The notes below the pieces were generated by a model, which was given only the letters and a program-made list of their open reading frames with translations, did no database searches and was not told the DNA's origin. The position numbers and the translations under genes were made by a program. From Bacteroidota bacterium (GTDB taxonomy: Bacteria; Bacteroidota; Bacteroidia; Flavobacteriales; Flavobacteriaceae), in NCBI GenBank assembly GCA_023457535.1, contig JAEWLN010000135.1:1-12838 (forward strand): DNA of 12,838 nucleotides. The letters are read 5' to 3'. Positions 1 to 6,824 of the stretch are shown here, one piece after another. Numbering within the stretch: position 1 is the first letter of the stretch; each line of letters opens with the position of its first letter.

Positions 1-608
1 CTGTAGCAGTCGATCAGCATTTGCAACTGGGCGAGCTTACCAATCTGGCAGAAAAACAAAATCCGGAGCTTCAGGCGCAGCTCATCAGCAAACGCATCGC
101 GGAGTTGAATCTCAAAAATGTCCGGTCCACGCGTTATCCCTCTATTGGCGTGAGTACGGGATACAATATCATCGAATCGCAATCGAGCCTCGGATTTACC
201 TCGCAGGCCTATTCGCGCGGCTGGACGTACGGTTTTAACGCGACGCTTAATTTGTTCGACGGGCTCAACCAGAACCGCGTCGAAAAAGTTGCCAAACTTC
301 AAATCGAAAACCAGGAATACCTGATCGCCCAGCAGAACCTGACGCTCAGATCGCAACTCACCACGGCTTACCAAACCTATCTGACCAACCTCGAACTTAC
401 CGCACTCGAGGCCAGAAATGAGGAAATCGCCGAACAAAATTTGCAGATCACATTGGACAAATTCCGCATCGGGACAATCACGACGCTTGAATTCCGCACC
501 GCGCAGCTCAATTACATCAATGCCAAGGTGCGCAACAGCAACGCGCAGTTTCAGGCGAAACTATCGGAGGTGGCGCTCAGGCAACTGGCGGGAAATTTAA
601 GTTTTTAA
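1..608 (+). CDS. TolC-family outer-membrane efflux protein, C-terminal part
   Basis: The frame is open from the left edge, so this is the 3' end of a gene that starts outside the window; 201 residues are visible. TolC proteins form the outer-membrane channel of tripartite efflux pumps or type I secretion systems. The visible part shows long amphipathic heptad-like helices (NLTLRSQLTTAYQTYLTNLE, then EEIAEQNLQITLDKFRIGTI) typical of the TolC periplasmic alpha-barrel, and a block reading TTLEFRTAQLNYINAK that matches the family's conserved 'G..T.lE...AQ.....A' region near the C-terminus. An intervening aromatic and Gly/Asn-rich stretch (YSRGWTYGFNATLNLFDG) fits a beta-barrel strand and the turn into the helix. 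The partner membrane-fusion and inner-membrane pump genes would be expected upstream, outside the window, so the substrate cannot be told. No clear terminator follows. The family call is secure; the exact role is not. Confidence 0.88.
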   Translation, partial: VAVDQHLQLGELTNLAEKQNPELQAQLISKRIAELNLKNVRSTRYPSIGVSTGYNIIESQSSLGFTSQAYSRGWTYGFNATLNLFDGLNQNRVEKVAKLQIENQEYLIAQQNLTLRSQLTTAYQTYLTNLELTALEARNEEIAEQNLQITLDKFRIGTITTLEFRTAQLNYINAKVRNSNAQFQAKLSEVALRQLAGNLSF

Positions 609-705
609 CGTCACTCAGGTTTTAGGTTTTAGATGGGATCGTAAACCGAACGGTCTAAAATAACGAGTTGGGACGGACAGAAATTATCCACTGGCAAAAA
701 AATAC

Positions 706-713
706 TATTTTTG
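706..713 (+). promoter_or_regulatory. -7 element of bestrophin gene promoter
   Basis: TATTTTTG is an exact match to the Bacteroidetes sigma-A -7 consensus TAnnTTTG, 43 bases before the ATG at 757. No good TTG -33 element lies at 17-23 bases upstream, so this rests on the -7 motif and position alone. Confidence 0.45.
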
Positions 714-756
714 AATTTAAACAATACCGGCATACCGCAACGGACTTAAGAAAAAA

Positions 757-1629
757 ATGGTTTCCTACAACACCAAAGATTGGTTCACGTTCATCTTCCG
801 TTTCCACAAAGCGGACACTTTCCGCAAACTTATCCCCATCATGCTCGCTATCGCCGCCTACTCTGCGGCCATCGGATGGCTTGAGGTAGCGCATTGGCAA
901 CTGACCGACAGCAGCTACATTAAAAATATCACGATCATGCACAACATGCTTGGGTTTGTGATTTCGTTACTGCTGGTGTTCAGGACCAACACGGCATACG
1001 ATCGCTGGTGGGAAGGCCGTAAAATATGGGGTGCGTTGGTCAACAACAGCCGCAATCTGGCCATCAAGTTATCGGCGATGTTACGCGAGGAAAGCGACCG
1101 CGCGTTTTTCACGAAAATGATCTCCGGGTATGCATCGGCGCTGCACAAACACCTTAAGAACAATGAAACGGCGCAGCAACTGTTCGAGGATCTGGACCTT
1201 GAAATCGACAAGCACCGCCACGGCCCGAATCACATCGCGCAAATGATGATGCACAAGATCAACGATTTGTACACGACCGGAAAAATCACAGGAGACCAGC
1301 TCATTGTGCTCAATGCCGAACTTCAGTCCTTTACTGACATCTGCGGCGCGTGCGAGCGCATCAAGAATACGCCTATTCCCTACTCGTACAGTGCCTTTAT
1401 CAAAAAATTCATTTTCTTTTACGTCATGACTTTGCCGCTGGGGTATTCGTTCAGTCTTGGTTATTTTGTGGTGCCGGTGGTCGTATTCATTTTCTACGTT
1501 TTGGCGAGCCTTGAGCTGATTGCCGAAGAGATCGAGGATCCGTTTGGCGACGACGAAAATGATTTGCCCACGGCCAAAATCGCCGAGAATATCAGCAAAA
1601 ACGTCACTGAATTACTCTCAAAACATTGA
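757..1629 (+). CDS. Bestrophin family anion channel protein
   Basis: This 290-residue inner-membrane protein belongs to the bestrophin / UPF0187 (YneE-like) family, whose bacterial members form pentameric ion channels. Hallmarks seen are RTNTAYDRWWEGRKIWG at residues 76-92, the CERIKNTPIPYSYS stretch at about 199-212, and IEDPFG at 259-264, all family signatures. Hydrophobic segments lie near residues 25-46, 58-76, 216-232 and 234-256, with a long soluble alpha-helical section (about 95-200) between the second and third, as expected for the fold. The length is usual for the family. Some bacterial members conduct cations rather than anions, so ion selectivity cannot be read from sequence. Its last codons overlap the next gene (DUF1905) by four bases, suggesting translational coupling. 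The ATG at 757 follows an A-rich leader; there is no Shine-Dalgarno sequence, which is normal in this phylum. Confidence 0.93.
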   Translation: MVSYNTKDWFTFIFRFHKADTFRKLIPIMLAIAAYSAAIGWLEVAHWQLTDSSYIKNITIMHNMLGFVISLLLVFRTNTAYDRWWEGRKIWGALVNNSRNLAIKLSAMLREESDRAFFTKMISGYASALHKHLKNNETAQQLFEDLDLEIDKHRHGPNHIAQMMMHKINDLYTTGKITGDQLIVLNAELQSFTDICGACERIKNTPIPYSYSAFIKKFIFFYVMTLPLGYSFSLGYFVVPVVVFIFYVLASLELIAEEIEDPFGDDENDLPTAKIAENISKNVTELLSKH

Positions 1630-1919
1630 CCGGAAAACTTACCTGGACGTTCCTAGCGACGCCGTGGCGGCATGATGCCGGATGGTTCTTTGTGACCGTG
1701 CCGGGCGACTTGTCGGCGGAAATCAGGCAATTGCTTCAACAGGAGGAACAGGGTTGGGGACGTCTTAAGGCGATCGCGCTCATTGCCGGTGTGCAATGGG
1801 AAACTGCCATTTGGTTCGACACAAAACAACGCGCGTACCTGCTGCCACTCAAACAGGAGATCCGCAAAAAAGCGCGCATCGGCACCCACGCCGACGTAAA
1901 AGTTACTTTGTTACTATAA
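1626..1919 (+). CDS. DUF1905 domain protein
   Basis: This 97-residue protein is essentially a single DUF1905 domain, a small beta-rich fold of unknown biochemical role that in other bacteria is often fused to a C-terminal YdeI-type domain, absent here. Family features seen are GWFFVTVP at residues 19-26, GWGRLKAIALIAGVQWETAIW at about 43-63, YLLPLKQEIRKKARIG at 71-86 and a final VKVTLLL strand. The start is a TTG at 1626 inside a TTGA overlap with the bestrophin stop (TGA at 1627-1629). No in-frame ATG lies early enough to keep the first beta strand, so TTG is the best start. The overlap implies coupled expression with the channel gene. It ends just before a terminator hairpin shared with the convergent SDR gene. 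Family assignment is good; function is unknown. Confidence 0.82.
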   Translation: MTGKLTWTFLATPWRHDAGWFFVTVPGDLSAEIRQLLQQEEQGWGRLKAIALIAGVQWETAIWFDTKQRAYLLPLKQEIRKKARIGTHADVKVTLLL

Positions 1920-1946
1920 AAAAACGGGAATCAAAAATCCCCGTTT
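1918..1946 (-). terminator. Rho-independent terminator of the SDR gene, possibly bidirectional
   Basis: Ten-base arms (1922-1931 and 1937-1946, one A-C mismatch) flank a five-base loop. On the minus strand the stem is followed by seven T residues (complement of 1918-1924), a good intrinsic terminator. The stem overlaps the last codons and stop of the SDR gene. On the plus strand the 3' side is only moderately T-rich, so termination of the DUF1905 transcript is possible but weaker. Confidence 0.72.
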
Positions 1947-2809
1947 ACTTTGTTGATGCGTTCGCGTTCACGCGCCGACGGGGCGTGCTGCGTATGGCTC
2001 CTGCCGTCCTTTTTGTCGCTCGGGGCGTTGAACATCGCCATTTCTGCGGCAACCGCGCTGTCCGGCAATACCGTATTCATAAAGGCTTCCATTTTGTTGA
2101 TCGCGCCCGGAATGACCGTTCCTGCGCCGCTCATCAGCCCGTCGTAACCCGCTTTGGCGACTTCTTCGGGCGTGTAGATCATGCCTTCTTTGTACATTTT
2201 GGTGTGTTCGGTTTTGGCTTTGCGGAAAAAATCGGTGTCTGTTTTATTGGGCAGCAAGGCCGTGATGGTCACTTTTGTGTCTTCGACTTCTTTTTGCAGC
2301 GCCTCTGTAAATGATAAAACGAACGCTTTACTGGCCGCGTAGACGGAAAGTTGCGGCGATGGCGCCTTTGATACCGCCGAGGCCAGCTGGAGGATCCGGC
2401 CGCTGTTGCGGTACACCATTTCCTTGAGGTAGTATTTGGTCAGGCTGACCAGTGCGACGATGTTGAGCTGTATGATATCGATTTCCCTGGCAAGCGCCGT
2501 TTCCACGAACAGTCCGCCCTCGCCTTGCCCGGCATCGTTGACCAGAATATCAATGGTAATATTCTGGTCGCGCGTAAAGGTGTAGATTTTTTCTGCGGCG
2601 CCCGGCTCGAACAAATCGATCGGGAAAATATGGGTGTGGATCACATTGCCCGATGCGGCCTCCATTTCGCGTGCCGTTTCGCGCAAATTCTCTTCATTGC
2701 GCGCCACAAGTACCAAATTGTAGTGGTCTTTGGCGAGCAGTTTGGCCAGTTCATAGCCTATGCCGCTGGTAGCTCCGGTCACCAACGCGTGTTTTGTTGC
2801 CTGTTCCAT
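1931..2809 (-). CDS. SDR family NAD(P)-dependent oxidoreductase
   Basis: This is a classical short-chain dehydrogenase of 292 residues, presumably cytosolic, oxidising or reducing a carbonyl/alcohol with NAD(P)H. The Rossmann glycine motif TGATSGIG is at residues 11-18, an NDAG variant of the usual NNAG at 91-94, the structural Asn in LNIVAL near 116, and the catalytic Ser144, Tyr157 and Lys161 (YAASK) are all present. R37 in VARNEENL, after the second beta strand, favours NADP(H). The first 250 residues align with the classical fold; the last 40 or so form a charged hydrophilic tail (AMFNAPSDKKDGRSHTQHAP) not needed for the fold. The ATG at 2809 is preferred over an upstream in-frame TTG at 2836 because that TTG lies inside a promoter -7 motif. 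It lies 88 bases downstream of the orphan gene on the same strand. The substrate cannot be predicted. Confidence 0.93.
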   Translation of the reverse strand: MEQATKHALVTGATSGIGYELAKLLAKDHYNLVLVARNEENLRETAREMEAASGNVIHTHIFPIDLFEPGAAEKIYTFTRDQNITIDILVNDAGQGEGGLFVETALAREIDIIQLNIVALVSLTKYYLKEMVYRNSGRILQLASAVSKAPSPQLSVYAASKAFVLSFTEALQKEVEDTKVTITALLPNKTDTDFFRKAKTEHTKMYKEGMIYTPEEVAKAGYDGLMSGAGTVIPGAINKMEAFMNTVLPDSAVAAEMAMFNAPSDKKDGRSHTQHAPSARERERINKVNGDF

Positions 2810-2833
2810 AAAAGATATTTTTTTAATTGAAAT

Positions 2834-2841
2834 CAAATCTA
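2834..2841 (-). promoter_or_regulatory. -7 element of SDR gene promoter
   Basis: On the minus strand this reads TAGATTTG, an exact TAnnTTTG match, 24 bases before the chosen ATG at 2809. No clear TTG -33 element is at standard distance. It supports the shorter start of the SDR gene. Confidence 0.5.
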
Positions 2842-2846
2842 CGTGC

Positions 2847-2865
2847 TGACGCTACGACAGCGTTA
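2847..2865. repeat. Inverted repeat just upstream of the SDR -7 element
   Basis: TGACGCT (2847-2853) and AGCGTTA (2859-2865) form a seven-base inverted repeat, one pair a G-T wobble, around a five-base spacer. It sits six bases upstream (minus-strand sense) of the -7 motif, where an operator could lie, and could also fold in a transcript reading through from the upstream orphan gene. No T-tract follows on either strand, so it is not an obvious terminator. Confidence 0.3.
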
Positions 2866-2897
2866 CACGATTGCCGCCAAATCTTATACCCACGGCA

Positions 2898-3221
2898 TTA
2901 CCGGTCACCGTCAGGGGATTTGAATTGCATGTCGATGCGGTATTCGGAATCGCCTTCGTCAGGCTGCGATTCGGCGTGCAGGAAATTGGAGATTGTAGGC
3001 GTGAAATCGGCTTTGGAGCTGTCGTGAAATGCCTTGTCTCCGATGTTGAATTCCTGTCCCGGAATATCGTCAGGGCTTTTGTGCGCTACGGCATTCGGGT
3101 TGTCCTGAAAAGATTCGTTTCCCGCGCGCAGGTCAGGATGGTTGGGCGCATTGCCATCGCCGGGAACTTTGTAGCCGTCGCGGTTGGCGTTGTGTTTGCC
3201 TTCGTAGTTTGGATAGTCCAT
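2898..3221 (-). CDS. Small acidic hydrophilic protein, unknown function
   Basis: I do not recognise this 107-residue protein. It has no signal peptide, no membrane segment and no Cys. It is rich in Asp, Asn, Pro, Gly and His, begins MDYPNYEGKHNANRDGYKVP and ends DMQFKSPDGDR, and looks largely disordered or loop-rich. The composition is unlike a random antisense frame, the ATG follows an A/T-rich leader, and an exact TAnnTTTG motif lies 40 bases upstream at 3262-3269, which is why I treat it as a gene. It is divergent from pheT and lies ahead of the SDR gene on the same strand, so the two could be partly co-transcribed, although the SDR gene seems to have its own promoter. A stress-related hydrophilic protein is one possible guess, with no direct support. 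Confidence 0.65.
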   Translation of the reverse strand: MDYPNYEGKHNANRDGYKVPGDGNAPNHPDLRAGNESFQDNPNAVAHKSPDDIPGQEFNIGDKAFHDSSKADFTPTISNFLHAESQPDEGDSEYRIDMQFKSPDGDR

Positions 3222-3261
3222 GGGTTTGTGTTTTTAAATTTCAGATCATGAATCGGTAAGC

Positions 3262-3269
3262 CAAATTTA
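3262..3269 (-). promoter_or_regulatory. -7 element for the small acidic protein gene
   Basis: The minus strand reads TAAATTTG, an exact TAnnTTTG match, placed 40 bases before the ATG at 3221. A TTG lies upstream but only 11 bases away, too close for a standard -33 element. Confidence 0.45.
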
Positions 3270-3372
3270 CAGGCCAATGCCAAGGGTCGGATTACATCAT
3301 TTTTGCGAAATTTTACACGATGGCTGTTAAAAAATGCATCCGATTAATATCGGGTCGTAATCGGACAATTGC

Positions 3373-3380
3373 TATCTTTG
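3373..3380 (+). promoter_or_regulatory. -7 element of pheT promoter
   Basis: TATCTTTG followed by C is an exact match to TAnnTTTG, 20 bases before the pheT ATG at 3401. This puts the transcript start at roughly 3386-3390 and rules against the longer in-frame start at 3320. The region 3222-3400 is a divergent intergenic stretch holding this and the minus-strand promoter; nothing else stands out in it. Confidence 0.6.
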
Positions 3381-3400
3381 CGCTCGAAAAAATCCCTACT

Positions 3401-5821
3401 ATGAAAATTTCATACAATTGGCTCAAACAATTCATCAAAATCGACGCAAAGTCGGACGAAATCGCGGCCCTGCTGACCGATCTCGGACTCGAAGTCGAGG
3501 TGATCGAACCTTACCAATCGGTCAAAGGCGGACTCGAAGGCATTGTTGTGGGCCATGTATTGACCTGTGAACCACATCCCAACGCAGACCGGCTCAAAAT
3601 CACCACAGTGGACCTGGGCGACGGTACGCCGGTACAGATCGTATGCGGAGCGGCCAATGTTGCAGCAGGGCAGAAAGTTCCGGTGGCCACCATCGGCACG
3701 ACATTGTATGACAAGGACGGACAAGCGTTTGTGATCAAAAAAGGCAAAATCCGCGATGCGGAAAGCCACGGCATGATTTGCGCCGAAGACGAAATCGGGC
3801 TCGGTACCGGCCACGACGGCATCATGGTATTGGCCAATGACCTCAAACCAGGCACCTCTGTGGCCAAGGTTTTCAAGATCGAAAACGACGAAATATTTGA
3901 AATCGGGCTCACCCCCAACCGCGCCGATGCGATGAGCCATTTGGGCGTTGCGCGCGATTTGCGTGCGGGGATGTTGCAAAAAGGCGCGCATGTGGAACTG
4001 ATAACGCCGTCGGTGAGCAATTTTCGCGTGGACAAGCGCATTTTGAAAATCGATGTAGATGTCAAGGACAACAAGCTTGCCCCGCGTTATTGTGGCGTGA
4101 CGATTTCAGGCGTTACGGTCAAGCCGTCGCCGGAATGGTTGCAGAACAGGCTGAAGTCGATCGGGTTGAATCCTAAGAACAACATCGTCGATGTGACCAA
4201 TTATGTGCTGCACGAACTCGGACAGCCGCTGCACGCTTTCGACGCGGCCAAAATCACCGGAAAAGTACAGGTCAAGACCTTGCCAGCCGGCACGAAATTT
4301 ACGACCCTGGACGACGTGGAACGCACGCTGCATGAAGAAGACCTGATGATTTGCGACGACAAAGGCCCGATGTGCATTGCAGGGGTTTTTGGCGGCAAAC
4401 AGTCTGGCGTGACGGAAATGACCAGCACGATTTTCCTCGAAAGCGCGTATTTCAATCCGGTGTGCGTACGCAAAACCGCCAAACGGCACGGACTTTCTAC
4501 AGATTCCTCGTTCCGTTTCGAGCGCGGCATCGACCCGACGATCACCGAATATGCGCTCAAACGAGCGGCCTTGCTGATCCAGGAAGTGGCAGGCGGTGAA
4601 ATCACGTCGGACGTCATCGACGTATATCCAAAGAAAATCGAAGACTTTCCGGTGTTCCTCAATTTTGCAAAGGCCGCCAAACTCATCGGACAGGAATTGC
4701 CCAAAGAAACGATCAAGAAGATCCTTGCTTCGCTCGATATTAAAGTAAACAGCGTAACCGATGCGGGTCTCGGACTGACCATTCCGTCCTACCGCGTCGA
4801 TGTGCAGCGCGAGGTCGATGTGATCGAGGAAATCCTGCGCGTATATGGATACAACAACATCAACTTCACCAAGAAAATCAATGCGACGGTCTTCAATGCG
4901 CCGCGCACGGAAGATTATAAAGTACAGAACATCGTGGCCGCACAGCTCAATGCCGTCGGGTTCCACGAAATGATGGCCAATTCGCTGACCTCGCCCGATT
5001 ACATCGCCCTGAGCGAACAGTTGCAGGCCGGACACAATGTTTCGATGCTCAATCCGCTCTCAAGCGAACTGTCCGTGATGCGCCAATCGCTGCTGTTTTC
5101 CGGACTGGAAGCCGTTTCATACAACATCAACCGGCGCAACGGCGATCTCAAATTGTTTGAATTCGGGAAGTCGTACCACAAAATCGGACAGGGAACAGAA
5201 GAGCACAAACACCTTACGCTGTTCGTAACCGGAAACCGGGCCGATGAAAATTGGACGGGTGCGCAAAAGACGTCGGATTTCTTTTTGTTCAAAGGTTATG
5301 TGCACATGATTTTGTCGCGCCTGGGCATCGAAAAAGCCCAAACGCAACCACTCACGTGGGATGTATTTTCAGAAGGGCTTGCGATGGCCGTTGGCGGAAA
5401 TGTGCTCGTGGAGTTTGGCTCGGTCAAAAAACCGGTGCTCAAAAATTTTGAAATCAAACAGGAAGTTTTCTACGCCGATTTCAACTGGGACCACATCCTG
5501 AAACTCATCTCGAACAAAATCAAATTTTCAGAGATCCCTAAATATCCGGAAGTGCGCCGCGATTTGGCGTTGCTTGTTGACCACGCCGTTTCCTTCGAAT
5601 CGATTTACCGCATCGCGCGACAGTCTGAAAAATCGCTGCTCAAGGAAATCAGCCTGTTCGATGTATACCAGGGCAGCAATCTGCCGGAAGGCAAAAAATC
5701 ATACGCCGTGAGCTTTATCATCCAGGACAGCGCGCGTACGCTTACCGATGAGCAGGTCGAAAAAATCATGGGCAAGCTGCGGCAGCAGTTCGAAAAAGAA
5801 CTGGGCGCCACATTGCGTTAA
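3401..5821 (+). CDS. pheT: Phenylalanine--tRNA ligase beta subunit
   Basis: PheT is the large subunit of the (alpha-beta)2 enzyme that charges tRNA-Phe; it binds the tRNA and edits mischarged Tyr-tRNA-Phe, while the alpha subunit carries the active site. The protein is 806 residues, the usual length. Seen in order: N-terminal MKISYNWLKQ; an EMAP/Trbp111-like tRNA-binding domain at about 42-155 (IVVGHVLTCEPHPNADRLKI, SHGMICAEDEIGLG); the B3/B4 editing region at about 215-390 (LPAGTKFTTLDDVERTL, then LESAYFNPVCVRKTAKRHGL and SSFRFERGIDP); the B5 domain at about 410-480; the degenerate synthetase-like domain; and a C-terminal ferredoxin-fold anticodon-binding domain from about 711 (PKYPEVRRDLALLVD to the end). 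The ATG at 3401 fits the promoter and the conserved N-terminus. pheS is not adjacent, so the subunits are encoded separately. A strong terminator follows. Confidence 0.98.
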   Translation: MKISYNWLKQFIKIDAKSDEIAALLTDLGLEVEVIEPYQSVKGGLEGIVVGHVLTCEPHPNADRLKITTVDLGDGTPVQIVCGAANVAAGQKVPVATIGTTLYDKDGQAFVIKKGKIRDAESHGMICAEDEIGLGTGHDGIMVLANDLKPGTSVAKVFKIENDEIFEIGLTPNRADAMSHLGVARDLRAGMLQKGAHVELITPSVSNFRVDKRILKIDVDVKDNKLAPRYCGVTISGVTVKPSPEWLQNRLKSIGLNPKNNIVDVTNYVLHELGQPLHAFDAAKITGKVQVKTLPAGTKFTTLDDVERTLHEEDLMICDDKGPMCIAGVFGGKQSGVTEMTSTIFLESAYFNPVCVRKTAKRHGLSTDSSFRFERGIDPTITEYALKRAALLIQEVAGGEITSDVIDVYPKKIEDFPVFLNFAKAAKLIGQELPKETIKKILASLDIKVNSVTDAGLGLTIPSYRVDVQREVDVIEEILRVYGYNNINFTKKINATVFNAPRTEDYKVQNIVAAQLNAVGFHEMMANSLTSPDYIALSEQLQAGHNVSMLNPLSSELSVMRQSLLFSGLEAVSYNINRRNGDLKLFEFGKSYHKIGQGTEEHKHLTLFVTGNRADENWTGAQKTSDFFLFKGYVHMILSRLGIEKAQTQPLTWDVFSEGLAMAVGGNVLVEFGSVKKPVLKNFEIKQEVFYADFNWDHILKLISNKIKFSEIPKYPEVRRDLALLVDHAVSFESIYRIARQSEKSLLKEISLFDVYQGSNLPEGKKSYAVSFIIQDSARTLTDEQVEKIMGKLRQQFEKELGATLR

Positions 5822-5840
5822 CGGTTACGCCCAAAATTCC

Positions 5841-5868
5841 ATCCCTGCTTTTGCGGGGATTTTTTTTT
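5841..5868 (+). terminator. Rho-independent terminator of pheT
   Basis: ATCCCTGC (5841-5848) pairs with GCGGGGAT (5853-5860) around a TTTT loop, with one G-U wobble, followed by a run of eight more T residues. It starts 20 bases after the pheT stop. Confidence 0.9.
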
Positions 5869-5891
5869 CACAATCTGTAAAAAAGGTGTAC

Positions 5892-5918
5892 TTGGCTTTC
5901 AAAAATTGAGTAGCTTTA
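5892..5918 (+). promoter_or_regulatory. Candidate promoter of the VOC gene
   Basis: TTG at 5892-5894 and TAGCTTTA at 5911-5918 are 16 bases apart; the second matches TAnnTTTG at all but the last base. It lies 18 bases before the ATG at 5937 and after the pheT terminator, so a promoter is needed hereabouts. Confidence 0.4.
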
Positions 5919-5936
5919 GGTAACAATCTGAAGGTT

Positions 5937-6308
5937 ATGAAAATTCCACCTCAATACCTGCCTGTGATGCCGTACCTGATTCTCGGGGACGCACGCGGTT
6001 TTCTCGATTTTGCGCAACAGGTCTTTGGCGCGACCGAACTGATGATCGCACGCGATGAACAAAATAGCATCCGGCATGGCGAAATCAACATTGGCCCGGC
6101 GGTGATCATGTTCGCACAATCCACAGACCAATGGCCGATCAAACCTGCCGGCATGTTCCTGTATGTGGAAAATGTCGACCAGGTCTACGATGCGGCGATG
6201 CACCGGAACGCCATCAGCCTCATGCATCCGGAGCGCAAAGATTACGGCTATACGGCCGGTTTCGAGGATCCGGCGGGCAACCACTGGTGGATCGTACAAG
6301 GCGAATGA
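5937..6308 (+). CDS. VOC family (glyoxalase-fold) protein
   Basis: This 123-residue protein has the vicinal-oxygen-chelate fold seen in glyoxalase I, extradiol dioxygenases, bleomycin-resistance proteins and the PhnB/YdfO-like group, which it most resembles. Features seen are the opening PYLILGDARGFLDFAQQVFGA (about 12-32), a central IRHGEINIGPAVIMFA (45-60) carrying His47, a second betaalpha unit starting GMFLYVENVDQVYDAA (72-87), and the C-terminal YGYTAGFEDPAGNHWWIVQ (103-121), close to the family's 'y.d...a.f.DP.Gn.W.i' ending. One protein contains two betaalphabetabetabeta units, so it probably acts as a homodimer. It has no signal peptide and should be cytosolic. The ATG at 5937 keeps the full first strand. 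The next gene starts 22 bases after its stop and may be co-transcribed. The substrate is unknown and no metal ligand set can be assigned with certainty. Confidence 0.87.
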   Translation: MKIPPQYLPVMPYLILGDARGFLDFAQQVFGATELMIARDEQNSIRHGEINIGPAVIMFAQSTDQWPIKPAGMFLYVENVDQVYDAAMHRNAISLMHPERKDYGYTAGFEDPAGNHWWIVQGE

Positions 6309-6330
6309 TTCAATTACTAAAACAATTTAT

Positions 6331-6726
6331 ATGAAAACCACTTTTTTTGCCGTTCTGGCATTTGTCTTTTCCTTATCGGGCGCATCGGCGCAATCGATGG
6401 ACAAATGGCCCGCGCTTAACGAATTGCACACGGTGATGGCCGCGACATTCCATCCGTCAGAAACCGGAAATCTCGAACCGATCAAAACGCGTTCGGAAGA
6501 ACTCATGAACAAGTCTGCGGCATTGCTCAAATCCGACATTCCGGCTGAATTCAGGACCAACGCAATTTTAAATTCTGCCGAAAAGCTGCAACTCAAAACC
6601 AAAGCCATCCACAAACTCGTCGCGGAAAAAGCGCCCGACGCCGACATTGCCAAAGCGCTTGCACAGGGACACGACATTTTTCACGAAATCGTCGGGCTGT
6701 GCACAGGCGAAAAACACCAACACTGA
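6331..6726 (+). CDS. Small exported helical protein with several His residues
   Basis: This 131-residue protein begins with a clear Sec signal peptide (MKTTFFAVLAFVFSLSGASA) with predicted cleavage before Gln21, so it should be periplasmic. The mature part is nearly all alpha-helical in character and contains ELHTVMAATFHP (31-42), LEPIKTRSEELMNKSAALL (48-66), AEKLQLKTKAIHKLVAEK (83-100) and GHDIFHEIVGLC (113-124). The spacing suggests a four-helix bundle such as those of the cytochrome b562/c' type, and His33, His41, His94, His114, His118 and Met36 could bind a metal or heme, but there is no CXXCH motif and this is inference. I recall similar proteins only as hypothetical ones in Bacteroidetes. 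The ATG at 6331 is set by the signal peptide. It lies 22 bases behind the VOC gene and ends before a GC-rich terminator. Confidence 0.82.
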   Translation: MKTTFFAVLAFVFSLSGASAQSMDKWPALNELHTVMAATFHPSETGNLEPIKTRSEELMNKSAALLKSDIPAEFRTNAILNSAEKLQLKTKAIHKLVAEKAPDADIAKALAQGHDIFHEIVGLCTGEKHQH

Positions 6727-6731
6727 TCCGT

Positions 6732-6751
6732 CCGGCCACGCGCCGGTTTTT
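6732..6751 (+). terminator. Rho-independent terminator after the exported-protein gene
   Basis: CCGGC (6732-6736) and GCCGG (6742-6746) form an all-GC stem around a five-base loop, followed at once by five T residues. It begins six bases after the stop codon at 6724-6726. Confidence 0.8.
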
Positions 6752-6798
6752 AAACTCTTAAAATTGGGGCATGTGACCGTCAATGCAACGCAATTGCT

Positions 6799-6806
6799 TA
6801 AATTTG
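6799..6806 (+). promoter_or_regulatory. -7 element of ClC-HPP operon promoter
   Basis: TAAATTTG is an exact TAnnTTTG match, 18 bases before the ATG at 6825. It lies within the longer reading frame that starts at 6783, so it supports the shorter ClC start. The terminator at 6732-6751 just upstream isolates this promoter from the previous gene. Confidence 0.55.
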
Positions 6807-6824
6807 TGGTCCGAACCCGCTGTT

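Noticed and set aside
627..660. TTTTAGA / TCTAAAA inverted repeat and a doubled GGTTTTA after the TolC gene
   Set aside because: Arms are A/T-rich with a 20-base loop and no T-run, so it is not a convincing terminator; likely chance in an A/T-rich spacer of about 150 bases that otherwise holds only a -7 motif.
1796..2314. Plus-strand open frame antisense to the SDR gene and overlapping DUF1905
   Set aside because: It overlaps two recognised genes and its product has shadow-like Arg/His/Phe-rich composition.
2810..2836. TTG start extending the SDR protein by nine residues
   Set aside because: The TTG lies within the minus-strand -7 motif at 2834-2841 and the extension is not part of the SDR fold.
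3320..3400. N-terminal 27-codon extension of pheT
   Set aside because: The extension contains the -7 promoter motif and is followed by the conserved MKISYNWLKQ start.
4106..5035. Long minus-strand open frame (309 codons) inside pheT
   Set aside because: It is antisense to a clearly recognised PheT, has Arg/His/Phe-rich shadow composition and shows no domain; it is a by-product of pheT codon use.
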